A stretch of DNA of 64,000 nt from Epiperipatus broadwayi (Eukaryota > Onychophora > Udeonychophora > Euonychophora > Peripatidae): contig JAQFVV010000022.1 in the NCBI GenBank assembly GCA_028023455.1, forward strand, positions 10,807,100 through 10,871,099, written 5' to 3'. The notes under the pieces were generated by a model. It searched no databases. It was given only the letters and a program-made list of their open reading frames with translations, and had not been told where the DNA came from. How positions within the stretch are numbered: position 1 is the stretch's first letter; every line of letters starts with the position of its first letter. Below, one piece after another: positions 53,349 to 64,000 of the stretch. A program made the translations under genes and the position numbers.

Positions 53349-54577
53349 AATTTGTTGAATAATTATATATATATAAAACAGAAAAATACATGACTATGAA
53401 AATTCAAATGAAAGATGGAAAATATTTGAAAAAATTTAAAGGAAGCTATAATAGATTTATTATTGCAGAGAAGACAAAAAAACCTTTGATTAATGAGATA
53501 ATTAATAAAATGGTAGAAACCAATAAAAATTATAAATACTGAAATAGGTAAGTAGAAAAATTAACAGAGAATTATGTAAGATGATAGATATTGTTTGAAA
53601 AGTGTGATTGGAAAATATATATTTACTGAGATAAAAATAATTACAAAAGAAAAAAAAAGGCAAGTATGAATAAAATGCTTTTTTAAAAAAAACATAGGAT
53701 TGCAAAAATGAAACAATTGTATCAAGAACTGTTTATACTGAAAAAAATGGGAAGAATATGGAAATGATTTGTTTGATAGAATTACTAAATCCTCATCTAT
53801 GCTAAGACATAAAAATGAAAATAAGTGAAGATAAAGTTGCAGTAAAAGCAACAACTAAAATAAAAATTGGAAAAGCATAGGAAACTTACAAAATTCCAGT
53901 TTAATTTTTGAAAGCTATGAAAAAAAAAAAGATTTAAGAGAATGATAGTATATAATGTAGTAAACATGAGACTGGCCAATATATTTTCTTTCAACAGTTA
54001 CAATTCTTTTAAATCATTAGCAATCACTTGCAAAAGAATATAATCTTTCTAATTTCAAGAAAACAGTTCACATCAACAACCAAAAAAAAAAAAATTAAAA
54101 GTTTTGCTAAGACTATAGAAATCCAATTTGTGATCCAAGAAAATATGTTAATCCCAAAATCTGTTTATTTGCCATCTTATGATATTAACTTTTAAATTTT
54201 TCTGCAGCAAACCTTTCCAAAATATCTCTTCATTTTACTTGATTTCTAGCTATATTTTCCCAACAAATGCAATTAATAATGCATATTTTTAGAATGTCCT
54301 TAAAATAAATCTTTTATAATGTGAATATCTGCCTCTTCTATAAAAACCATGCTTAATTTCATCAGAATTTTTTTTTTTTTTTACAAAAAGCCTGTGACTA
54401 TTCGTTTCATAAATCCAATCCATCAAAGATGTGTCTTATATATTTTATATTATTATATCCAACAAGCTGAGAATATAATAATCTTTCTTTCAATTTTGCC
54501 ACCATACTTTCAGAATATTATGGAATATAGTTAAATAAAACTTCTCCAGTGATTATTTTTGAAGATGTCTCATTTCC

Positions 54578-54950
54578 ATACAATATTACACATAACCACA
54601 TACATGTGAAAAAGATAAATGATCTCTAATAAATGTATTTCGTGATGAACAAGTACTCATCAGTTGGTCCAGATCACATTCTCCCACACATATATATAAT
54701 CAATGCTCAGTTTATATTAAGATAGCAAATCTTCAAACTTTAACGGCCAGGCTTCAATCTTCTCCACCCTTCATTAAAGTATGAAGATTTACTATCGTAA
54801 TATAAACTGAGCACTGATTATATATATATATGTGGGAGAATGTGATCTGGATCAACTAAGCAGTGCTGGTTCAGAACAAAATACATATATTGGAGATCAT
54901 TTATCTTTTTCACATATATGTGGTCATGTGTATTGGTTGTATGAGATGGA
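54578..54950. mobile_element. Nearly full-length fold-back element, about 370 bp
   Basis: Left arm 54578-54742 and right arm 54774-54950 are inverted copies over about 165 bases. GTGAAAAAGATAAATGATCT, CACATTCTCCCACA and GCTCAGTTTATATTA of the left arm return in reverse complement at 54915-54785. The loop (about 31 bp, 54743-54773) includes GGCCAGGCTTCAATC. No coding capacity; it is a fold-back MITE by structure. Confidence 0.8.
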
Positions 54951-54954
54951 GTGA

Positions 54955-55030
54955 ATAGCTGTAGAAAGCTTGAAAGTCTGAGTTCAAATCCCTTCTAAAT
55001 TACATTAAGTTCAGTATAGACAATATAATT
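54955..55030 (+). repeat. tRNA-related SINE fragment
   Basis: GTGAATAGCTGTAGAAAGC (box A region) is followed by GAGTTCAAATCCC at 54980-54992, a good box B. It abuts the right arm of the fold-back element. Confidence 0.45.
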
Positions 55031-55344
55031 GTATTTAAATAATATTATATATATATCTGGAAGAATGCAGAATAACAATCTTTTATATGATTAATTTAGT
55101 CAAAGGAGTCATATTACTATTTCTCCTTTGGAGAAAAGGATTAGTGCAATAAAAAATTTTAAAATATGTTTAATATTTAATTAGCTAAATTGTGAAATCA
55201 CTATTTTAATGAGGATAGAATTAGCATTAGGACAGAAAAGTTTGGAATATAAATAATACATATAATAATAATCTAAATCAATAGCTATAAAAGATTTTTA
55301 AAGTGATAGCTGGATTAAAAGTAAAAAAATCAGGTTATTGCTTT

Positions 55345-55500
55345 TACATCTTCAGGGGCTCTGCAGAGTTGACAAATTGATAGATGGCAGACTGGAGCTC
55401 AAGATTCATGAATTGTAATCCAACTCTGTCATTTTCAAAGCCCAAACTTTTCATGAACTCCAGAGCAATAAAATATTTGATTATTTATTTATTAATACTT
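55345..55500 (+). repeat. tRNA-derived SINE, family with CCAGAGCAATAAAA tail
   Basis: Box B-like AAGATTCATGAATTG (55401) and the tail CTCCAGAGCAATAAAATATT (from 55458) match the arrangement of the SINEs at 10140 and 47870. The box A region (GATAGATGGCAGACTGG) is diverged. Confidence 0.45.
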
Positions 55501-56737
55501 AGATAGTTTAGAACAAGGAAGATTACAGCCTTTTGAAATGCTGGCTTAGAGGAAAATGAAAAAAAACAATTTGGAAAAAGTGATTAATCAAAAAAAAAAA
55601 AAAAATGAATGAAAGAAACCATGTAAGTATATATTTTTTAATATTGTAGTGTATATACCATTCTGACAGCTTTTGTTTTAATTTTATTTTTAATTATAAG
55701 ATTAAAAATAAATCTTACCATTGAACTGCAATTGATCAGTTTTGTTAGTCTTTGTAATTTTTTCTTCAGAACTGATTTGATTACTGTATTATTTATTCAT
55801 TAAGTCACACTTTTTATTTAATAATAATAGTTCATGGTTTTAATAATAATATTTCATGGTTAAGATCAAATAAAAGAGTATGAACTTTTTGTCTAATTAA
55901 TAGGTTTATTACTTGATTATTATATCTCTTTAGGTAAAATATCATAAAGTTCAATATCAGTGCTTCTATCTAGAATTATATAATTTTGAAATCCTCATTC
56001 CTCTAGTGGAATGTAAATACTATGCTTTGAATTGAACACACCACAAATTTTTACTAGAATATGTTAGTGATAATTCCCCTCTAAAAGAAATCTATGAATA
56101 TATAATATATATTTTTGGTGATTGACTAAAAATATTTACAAAAACGATTCATAGATTGCAAACGACCAAATGAACATTTAAAAAAAAATAAAGAGAAAAT
56201 GATTAATATAGCAAGACGACAAATAAACAATATATTGGATTTATAAAAAAAAAAAAATTGAAAAGCAAGTCTTTGAAAAAATGGATATAAAAATAGAAAA
56301 AGGTATGATCTCAAAAAACATATCAAAATATCAATGGAATATTAGAGGAAATAAAATTAGAGAGATGAACATCAAAAAATATTGATTTCAATTTTGTAAA
56401 TTTAACTTCTTCTATCTCCATAACTATATTAATAAAAAAATTTGCAAATATTTTTTACCAGGCACTTATTACCACAACAATCACTTTTCAATAAATGTAT
56501 AAAAAGTTATTTAACATCTGACTTGGATTAGAAATTATTACATTTCATTTAACTTTAGAAATAATTTTGATCTTTAAAGAGATCAAATATACTATATAAT
56601 ATTCTTTATATAGGTGCATAATAATCTCTATCTTTTAAACATTCATTTGCACTCATGCAACTAACTCTTATATTTCAAGAAATTATATAAATAACTTATT
56701 GCATAAAATAAATATTATGTAGAATAATAAAACCAAC

Positions 56738-59700
56738 CTTTTCTAATTTTTGAAGTTCCTTTTCCTTTGAGATTTTCAGTTCTTCTCTAACTTCTTTTGC
56801 TGACTTTAATCCATGTGTTCGAATTTTTTCTGATTCTTTAACTTCCAAGCTAGAAGTTTCTTTGACTTGCTGCCTAGGTACTGATAAATCCGAATCTTCA
56901 TCAGACTGTTGGATCTTTGACAATGGCAAAATTTCTTTTGCTACTTTTGATGTGCTTGAAGATTTAGAATTTTCAGTTTTTCTAATTTTTTTTTGTGGGG
57001 CTACTGTTTCTTCACCAGATCTAAAATTATCATCTAATGAAACTTTTTTAGATTTCTTATGTGAGAGGGATAAGTCATCAGTCAATAATGCTTTAGATTC
57101 ATCAGAATCAGATACATATTGTTTTCCTTTCTTTTTATAATCTCTACCCGAAACTGAATGGATAGTTTCCAAATTATTATCATCATTTTTTTTCAATTTG
57201 TAAATTCCTTCAACAATGTCATGTCTACTTTTCCTTTTGGAAATTGATGGATCATTATCTTCTAAATTTGTTTTAGTTTTAGGTGAACTCTTTTGTTTGT
57301 CCTTTTGTTTTTTCATAAGCAAATTATCATCATATTTTCTTGGATACTGCTGCCATTTTTCCTTATCTTCATGTTTTGAAATATATGATGAATCTGATCT
57401 CATTCGATTACTTGTTATTTCAGGCATTTGATTTCTTACTTGAGGTGGGATATCTTCAGGATCAGAGTCCCAACGAGACTTCACATTTCTTTTGTATGTG
57501 AAAGCCTTTGATGACATTTGCTTATAGTCAGGTGGCAATTTTTCTGGAAAGGTATCAAACTTTGAATCGTATTTCTTTGGTCGATTATATTCAATGTAAT
57601 CATTTTTTGGTTTTGGCTTTTGCAAAAAAAAATCATTATCAAAATTATTTCTATTCCATGATGATGAAAAATTCTGAGATCTTTGTGGAAATCTCTGATA
57701 AGAATAATCATTTCTTACATTATGTGTTTGCCGCTGATATGCAGGCAAAGATCGTCCTCCAGAATCATATCTTTGCCAGTATGCAGGTGGAGGTAGATCT
57801 TCATTTCCTTCATATCTTCTATCTTCATTTCCTTCATATCTTCTTCTGCGAACTGGGGATTGATTATCCTGATAATTATATTGTTTTCTATATGGTGGTG
57901 ATTGTTCAGGATAATCTTGCCACTTTCTAACACCAGAAGGATATCGTTCAAAATGATATTGTTTTCGATAGTTTGGGGATAGATTTTCTTCTGAAATAAA
58001 TTGCTTATTATGAACAGGTGATACATTTCTCTCTATGCTATGGTGTTTTCTCTGTATTACAAGCTGATTATTTTCGGAATCAAATCTTTTTCTTTGCATA
58101 GGAGATAAACTTCTTTTTGGATCAGCTCTTCCTTTGTACATTAGTATATGATCACTTCTTGCTCCAAGTTCTTTTCTTGGTAGTTTATCTTCAACGTTTT
58201 TTTTATGAGATTGTATATGATCTCTTTCCCAATTTCCTTTCTTATTAAAAATTGATATTTGAATGTCTTTTGGATCTTGTTTCCTTCTCTTAATTACTGC
58301 AGATTCATGATCTGAATCTTGATGTCTATAACGAGGTGGAGATTGATCGCTATCAGAATGTTTTTTCAAATTCTCCAATTCATTATCATATGAATTACTA
58401 TGTTTGCTTCGTTTAATCTTGGAATCACGTTGTTTAATAGTAATTGAAGATTCTGATTTTTTTGCTTCTTCACGTCTAGAATATTTGTTAGAACTACTTT
58501 TATTACGAACTTCAGATGAACAGTCATCCATTTCATTATTTCTGTTATGATTTCGTGATGGTTGATCGGCAGAAGAAATTGTTGATTTCTTTTTTTCTTT
58601 ATTGTGAAGAGAGGAATGATCACTATCTGTATCATGCCGTTTGCTATAATGCAATGACTGTTCAGTTTCAGAGTCATGACATTTACTATGTGCTGAACTA
58701 TCACTATTGGAACTATGGCTTTTACTTGCAGATGATGAATTATCACTATCTGTGCCACTACTATTACTACTGACTGATGAACTATCACTTTCAGAATCAT
58801 CACTACATGAATTATTGCTTTCCAAACTCTCATTCTTACTAGACACTGGAGAATGTTCTAAATGAGATGCCTTGTCAAAATCAGCAGCCTGTCGTTTTTT
58901 CATGGCTTGAGACTTGTGTTTTTTTGGCACTAAATTTTTATTAGACTTTTGCATTTCAGTGTTAAAATTGGGCTGCTTAATGTGGGCTGAGGATTTATCA
59001 ATATCTGAATGATGACGTTTTCTGTGTTTGTCTAAAACATAAGAACTACTCTCTTGAGAATGGTCACTATCTGAACTGCTAGGTTTTTTACGAACGGGTG
59101 ATTCATCACTATCTGATGTCTGAAATTTACTCTGAACAGTCAAATGTTTATTTAAGTTTCCTTCATTATTACTTGGTGATCCTTCCATAGAATGCTTGCT
59201 ATGAACAGGTGATGTGTCCAAAGAATCTCGTTTAGTGTGAGGTGAGATTTCAAAAGAATCTATATGTTTACTGTGTGCAGGAGATGCTTCAAAAGAATCA
59301 TGATCTTTACCATGAGATGGTGACATATCAAAAGAATCTTGATGTTTACTATGCACAGGTGATGATTCTAAAGAATCAATTTTATTGCGTTTAGAATAAG
59401 ATTCAACAGAATGTTTGCTGTGTGCAGGTGATATACTTGCTAATTCAATATTTTTAGTTGATATAGGTGATGATTCAATAGATTCACGATATTTATGAGA
59501 ATATTTATGATGTGCTGGTGATATATCAAATAAATCTGACTTTTTGTGATAAGATTCTATAGAATGCCTACTATGAGGTGATAATTCAGAAGACTCTTTA
59601 TCTTTACAGTAAGCAGATGGCAAGTCAGGTGAGCGCTTATTAACAGATGAAGATAATTCAAATGAATCTTTATATTTATAAGATGATGAATCAGTATAAT

Positions 59701-60939
59701 CTCTTCTGTGATGAAATGATAATTTACTCAGATGACTTTCATGAGTGGGAGACAAATCAGTTATGGTACAAGGTTTATCTTGAGATGATGCTTCTAATAA
59801 ATTATATTTATTCACTGACAACTCTGAAGAAATTGGATGCTTATTACGAGCAACTGATGTTTTGAGAAAACTATGTTCTTTAGTGTCAAGTGGCATTTCA
59901 GGTGGATCATTCTTATTAGCAAAAATTATGTCTTCAAAATTTGTATTTGTTGAAGAGAAAAGATCTTTTTGATTTACTTCATAACATCTGCTATCATGTT
60001 CAACATTAACAGAAGATTTAGACAAAATATCACTCTTAATGTAATTAGAAAGATTTGATTTTTTTCTATGACAGTATTCAGAATCTTGACTTTCAGTGTC
60101 ATATTTATCAGAAATAAAGGAGGGTTCATCTGATGCATCATCTTTATCAACAGATGGACTACAATGAGAGTCTTCTCTTTTTTTCTGAATTAAAAAATGG
60201 TTTGAATTATTTTTGTCATTATCAGAATTTCTAGACTTTCCTTGATTTGGGGAAAGATCTAAATTATTTTCATCACTATCAGAGTTTCTGTCTTTTTGCT
60301 GAAATAGAGAATGATCTTGCTTAGATTCATCATTGTTAGAATGTTTACTTTTTTGTCGGGGAGAATGATCTAAAGTTCTATCATTACCTGTTTGGTGGGA
60401 AAAACTAGAAATATCATCTTTCTTTTCATTCTGTATACCAAGTCCTGAATCTTTTTGAATTGGCGATTGATCTTTTCTTGATAAATTCTTTCTAGCACAA
60501 CTTGGTGAATTACTACTATGTAATTCCTGAGACTTGGAAGCTGACTCTTTGCTTACATCTGTCAGTATGCTAGGTAACTTCATTTCTTCAAACTCTGAAT
60601 CTAAACATTGGTTGGATACAGGAAGTTGACTTTTTTCTGAATTCTGCTGTGCTTCAGTGAGAAATGATTGAGAATCAATTGCTGAAGTTTTTTTAGATTT
60701 TATAGATGACAACTTTACATCATCTGTACCCTCTTTCATTTTTGCTGAAGAGCCTTCTTTCTCTGAATACAAATGTTCTTGGCTACTTCCCTGTCTTTTG
60801 TCTAAATCTGTAGACTTAACTCTATGTCGTAAAAGATCTAACCTTGTTGAACCACTATCTTGTAACAAATCAACGCTCTCAGAATGTTTTTGGTTAATTA
60901 ACGATGATTTTTCTATATTCACTTCTTTCTGAGCATCAT
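56738..60939 (-). CDS. BUD13: BUD13 giant internal exon (Ser/Asp/Lys-rich repeat region)
   Basis: Internal exon with an acceptor at 60941-60940 (pyrimidine tract then AG) and a donor GTTGGT starting at 56737, giving about 1,400 open codons. The encoded protein is hydrophilic, rich in Ser, Asp, Lys and His, and mostly disordered-looking. Roughly residues 440-580 carry about seven degenerate units of the form SPxHSKHxDSFE. A Ser-only stretch sits near residues 705-750, and SPxxRKQ/RRYEGNED-type repeats fall near 950-1045. These parallel the RHDSxDxSPPRR repeats known in the middle of vertebrate BUD13. The last 30 residues (HGLKSAKEVREEL..., ending QKLEK) match the start of the conserved C-terminal half (human TGLVLTDIQRE...). 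Human BUD13 is about 620 residues in total, so this one exon is more than twice that length. No start codon is expected here: the frame enters in phase 1 from an exon not seen. Identity is firm from the two downstream exons. Functional phosphorylation of the SP sites is inference. Confidence 0.9.
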
Positions 60940-61204
60940 CTAAAAATAAAATAAAAATAAATTACAAAAGTATTAAAAAAATATATAAAACAGTTATAAT
61001 TTTTTATCAAAAAAAGCCACATATATACATTTTTGTATATTTTCTATCAGAAAATAACTAAATATATCTAGATAAAAGGATAATACACCCAACTAGCAAT
61101 GCATGTTTATCAATAATAGTTTGCCATTGTTTTGCATTCTCTTATTAAGGAATTTATAATAATAACATCATCTCTTTTTTATACACTTTCAAAGCATTTT
61201 TTTT

Positions 61205-61330
61205 CTCATATGTAATAGCATCAGCCAGGAGGTAAACCCACTCCAACTGTCTGCAACCAACTGATTGCTTGCAAGGCTGCTGCGCTAACCTCTAGGCTAA
61301 CAACGCTTGTAACAATTTTTGTTTTATTTC
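61205..61330 (-). repeat. tRNA-derived SINE
   Basis: On the minus strand TTAGCCTAGAGGTTAGCGCA (complement of 61281-61300) is a good box A. GGTTGCAGAC (complement of 61249-61258) is a partial box B at the proper distance. The open minus-strand stretch through it (61409-61221) is not a gene. Confidence 0.55.
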
Positions 61331-62086
61331 CTGTTTCAGCTAAATTTTCAGGTAAGAAATAAAATAAAACTGCTTTAAAAAGTGCAAAAAACAAAAGTGG
61401 TGTCATCATTTCAATATTATAAGCTATATCATAAACTTTGATGAATCTTTTACATCATTAATTTTACTATGTTTAAACTGTAAATATATATTCTATTAAA
61501 ATGGTAAACAAAACTAGAAGATAATAGATAAAGCATACATGTAGTGCATAAATTCAATATAGACAATATTAAATTGCATATATATTGTTATCGACTATGA
61601 ATTTTCAAAACAAATGTTTAATATAAACAAAGATGCAAAGAGCTAAAATGAAATAAAATTTACTTAAATTACTGGATGAAAATAGCCCAGTTTTGATAAA
61701 TATTCCAATTATTTACTCTATAAATCAGAGAAATGCAATTATGCTAAAAAAAAAAAAAACAAGCATCATAAAGAAATGTAAGAACAAAAAAATTCCTGAC
61801 ATATTTATATTAAATAAAATGAATAAGTACATTCATGAAACTTAAACTACATTTTTTTTCCTACCAAACAATGTATTAATCTCATTACATCTGAATAAAT
61901 AATGCTTAACATTTCTTTCTTGAAACTTAATATTTAGTTTTTAAAACATTCAGCTTCAAACAAATGGCACACAAATATATATTACAATCTGACTAAATAT
62001 ATACAAATTATAAAATATAAATATATAACAGTAATATGCATTATTAACCCACTAAAATATCACATGATCAGCATTTTTTATACTTA

Positions 62087-62220
62087 AAACTAATCTGGGG
62101 ATATTGGATAAGTAGCCAGTGGATAAGAGATTTGGATGCACAAACCTTCTAGCATCTATTGATTGCCATAGCTTGCAACAGTGTCACTATTGTATGGAAT
62201 TGCTACTGTTTTAATATGTA
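62087..62220 (+). mobile_element. 3' fragment of the hammerhead repeat
   Basis: AAAACTAATCTGGGGATATT from 62087 matches the ribozyme 3' half and distal stem strand of the 29.5-kb repeat. GGATAAGTAG, ATGCACAAACCTTCTAGCAT and CTATTGATTG follow in the same order. The CUGANGA half is missing, so this copy begins inside the ribozyme. Confidence 0.7.
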
Positions 62221-63921
62221 TTATTGCACACTACATTATTACAGACACAATATGTTTATTTTCCCAAATGACAATTATATCCAGCTATCAAACAATAATA
62301 TTTAAAATATATAATAGATATGTATCCTTTATAGTATACAATTATTTTTATAATTGAAGGCATTGATTTATGAAAATAACTTTAAATAAAGGCATTTTTA
62401 CAGATAATTATATTATAACTGAAAAGTTTCTATATCTTCTTTCCTCCTCCCAGCCCCAGAAAGCAGAGCAGATTAATGATGAAACGATGTATTCTTTAGA
62501 GAATGTATACATATAAGTAGGCACGGTCATTCATATAGTTTACATCCACAATTCCTCTGAATTCTAATATATTCTAAGTTAATATATCAAGTGTTTTACC
62601 AATAATTATTAAAGTCATACTCTTTCCTCTTCCATTCTTCTTAGTAACTATAAAGGCCTCATACGAATCACTTCCTATATCCCAATAATATAGGCCAATA
62701 TTTAAATTATCAAAATTTAATAATGATTGCTAACTAGGCAGTTATTTACTGCTAACCAAGGACACATGAAATATAATTAATATATTTAAAAAATGTAAAA
62801 TATATAGACAATGGAGAGTATACTTCTGAGGAATTACTTAAGACACATGGAGAGATAAACCATAGGAATAAGGAGTTAGCTTATGTAATCTCAAAGTTGT
62901 TACACATCCTTTCCATTACATTAATGGAAGGATCTATACAGCTTGGATTAGAAAGAGAGAAAAAGAAGATCTATACTAGTAAAACTATGAATTTTCTATC
63001 TGCAAAATAATTTTAATTTTATTTCTTTTATTTGATTTAAAATACATATAAATAGTTTCCATATATACCCTATTAACTTTAAGCAAGTATTGATACATAA
63101 TGAAATTAAACATAATAACACATTATAAATATATCACCAATATTTGTTTATGCACTGCATGCAGAAGTAATTTACTTCATAAATGTAATACTGTTCAAAT
63201 ATGATCTTTATCATATATAAAAAAGATAATTATTTTTTAAAAAAACCAGATTTACAACTCATTCTAAAATTGTCTGTTCTTAAAAGTCCAAATTGATTTA
63301 CTTTGCATGCCATTTGCAATTAAAGCAACTTTCCTAGCATTTTTTTTTCAATAAAATTGATCTATCTTCTAAGAATTTAAATTTTGACATAAAAAAATTT
63401 GAACATTCAAATGTTAACAATTTTATTTTGGCAGATATAAGTTGGAAAGACTCAGCTTCACAAGGGTAATTCCATTTTTCTTACTTTTATTCTTTAATCC
63501 AAACAGTACGAGGGTTTGAAGCAATGGAAAAGAAATAAAACACCCAAGGAACTACACAAATTAGCTTCCTGGTTCTAAGCTTTATCCATCCATATCTTTT
63601 TTTAACAATATTATATATATATTAAAAAAATTATTTCTCAAAATGGCCATTCTCTTTTCCAGTACCTATGTATTTCTGTGCTCCAACTTTGGGCATCATA
63701 AACTAACATTTTTTAATTATTACTTTTGTCACCCTACAGAAGCTAATTTCAGACATACTATATCATTTCAAAATAGTGCTATGCATAAGGAAAGTATGCC
63801 ATATTATTGATAATTTCCAACCTGTTCTAACCATACATCACATGATAATACATACATAGTTTTTGAATTATAAAGCTTTTTCAAAATATTATATCTTTAA
63901 AAAATCTTTATATATATAAAG

Positions 63922-64000
63922 CAGAGTGAGCAAATAGCAGCCCAAGGGCCACATGTGGCCCGCTAAGAGATTTTATGCGGCCTGCCAAGACAATCAGAAA
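63922..64000. mobile_element. hAT-like transposon terminus, cut by window end
   Basis: CAGAGTGAGCAAATAGCAGC is followed by CCAAGGGCCACATGTGGCCC and GCGGCCTGCC. A CAG start and the GGGCCACATGxGGCCC hairpin are typical of terminal inverted repeats in a widespread group of animal hAT elements. The rest lies beyond the window. Confidence 0.55.

Larger units (their letters stand above)
31841..56737. other. BUD13 intron of about 24.9 kb
   Basis: Noncoding intron. It holds the long-inverted-repeat element (33980-37705) with a nested MITE, a weak fold-back (38763-39117), a decayed hammerhead repeat (42895-43070), a SINE (47870-48000), a TIR element with tandem repeats (49470-51171), a second MITE copy (52881-53270), a palindrome (53279-53348), a large fold-back (54578-54950) and SINEs at 54955 and 55345. 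Remaining stretches such as 31900-33950, 39150-42850, 44200-47850, 48050-49450, 51200-52860 and 55550-56700 are AT-rich and show me no gene. Confidence 0.85.
16138..60939 (-). other. BUD13: BUD13 gene body (partial; both ends missing)
   Basis: Minus-strand gene with three consecutive coding exons recognised at 60939-56738, 31840-31680 and 16322-16138, separated by introns of about 24.9 and 15.4 kb. Exon lengths (4202, 161 and 185 bases) and intron phases (entering phase 1, then 0, then 2, leaving in phase 1) fit together without a frame break, so no exon seems to be missing between them. BUD13 is known as a subunit of the RES complex (with RBMX2/Snu17 and SNIP1/Pml1), which binds the activated spliceosome and supports efficient splicing and nuclear retention of unspliced RNA. 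The N-terminal exon(s) should lie above 60940, probably beyond 64000. The last exon should lie below 16138 and I found no match to it, so it is probably beyond position 1. No promoter or polyadenylation site could be assigned. Confidence 0.9.
60940..64000. other. Upstream BUD13 intron (start not in window)
   Basis: Noncoding DNA 5' of the giant exon on the minus strand. It contains a SINE (61205-61330), a fragment of the hammerhead repeat (62087-62220) and a hAT-like end (63922-64000). No exon carrying the BUD13 N-terminal motifs (KxEYLKRYL, DERPEE) was recognised. The stretch 62250-63900 holds nothing else I can identify. Confidence 0.7.

Noticed and set aside
58366-58833. 155-codon minus-strand ORF and several other 60-140-codon ORFs on both strands between 56862 and 59865
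   Set aside because: They overlap the BUD13 giant exon in other frames; repeated codon patterns in a low-complexity exon produce such open shadows.
62600-62720. Open minus-strand stretch reading YYWDIGSDSYEAFIVTKK
   Set aside because: Not BUD13-like, no clear acceptor or donor, and short; could be a transposon fragment or chance.

Overview
This is a very AT-rich animal window (A+T clearly above 70% by eye). It holds split coding exons with canonical GT/AG splice sites, introns of 15 to 25 kb, and many decayed animal-type transposons and tRNA-derived SINE-like repeats. No bacterial operon, CRISPR array, true tRNA or rRNA gene is visible. An invertebrate with a large, repeat-rich genome is the best guess. 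The sequence alone does not let me name the phylum.

Only one protein-coding gene is convincing. It lies on the minus strand and fills most of the window: the BUD13 homologue, a subunit of the spliceosomal RES (pre-mRNA REtention and Splicing) complex. Three consecutive exons are present: 60939-56738 (a giant 4.2-kb exon of low-complexity Ser/Lys/Asp repeats), 31840-31680 and 16322-16138. Their intron phases (0, then 2) join exactly and the translated junctions follow the BUD13 family. The N-terminal exon(s) and the C-terminal exon (expected to carry the RPxYxGP...NRF..PGYRWDGVDRSNGFE region) were not found and probably lie outside the window. Everything else is intronic DNA.

Intronic contents, left to right: a GC-richer island at 480-1080; a decayed Tc1-type transposase (5690-6635, minus); SINE-like repeats near 9.8 and 10.2 kb; a shortened mariner element with both inverted repeats and TA flanks (14766-15636); a possible U5 snRNA fragment (20778); a GC-richer island at 22.85-23.13 kb; a degenerate 33-bp minisatellite (26.7-27.0 kb); a small repeat flanked by a roughly 19-bp direct repeat (27.6-27.8 kb); a two-unit tandem repeat carrying hammerhead-ribozyme-like motifs (29.47-30.24 kb); a 3.7-kb element with long inverted repeats and a nested MITE (33.98-37.7 kb); a decayed hammerhead-repeat copy (42.9-43.1 kb); a 1.7-kb element with 40-bp inverted repeats and internal tandem repeats (49.47-51.17 kb); a second copy of the MITE (52.9-53.3 kb); an almost completely palindromic 370-bp fold-back element (54.58-54.95 kb); more SINEs; a 3' fragment of the hammerhead repeat (62.1 kb); and a hAT-like terminus cut by the window end.

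The most interesting item is the tandem repeat at 29.5-30.2 kb. Each 441-bp unit contains a type I hammerhead-like core: CUGANGA, a short stem II, GAAAC-UA-GUC, then a strand pairing with the sequence upstream of the core. The distal part of stem I shows a compensatory-type change between the two units. This is the architecture of a metazoan retrozyme, a non-autonomous retroelement that yields small circular RNAs through self-cleaving ribozymes. At least two further decayed copies lie elsewhere in the same introns.
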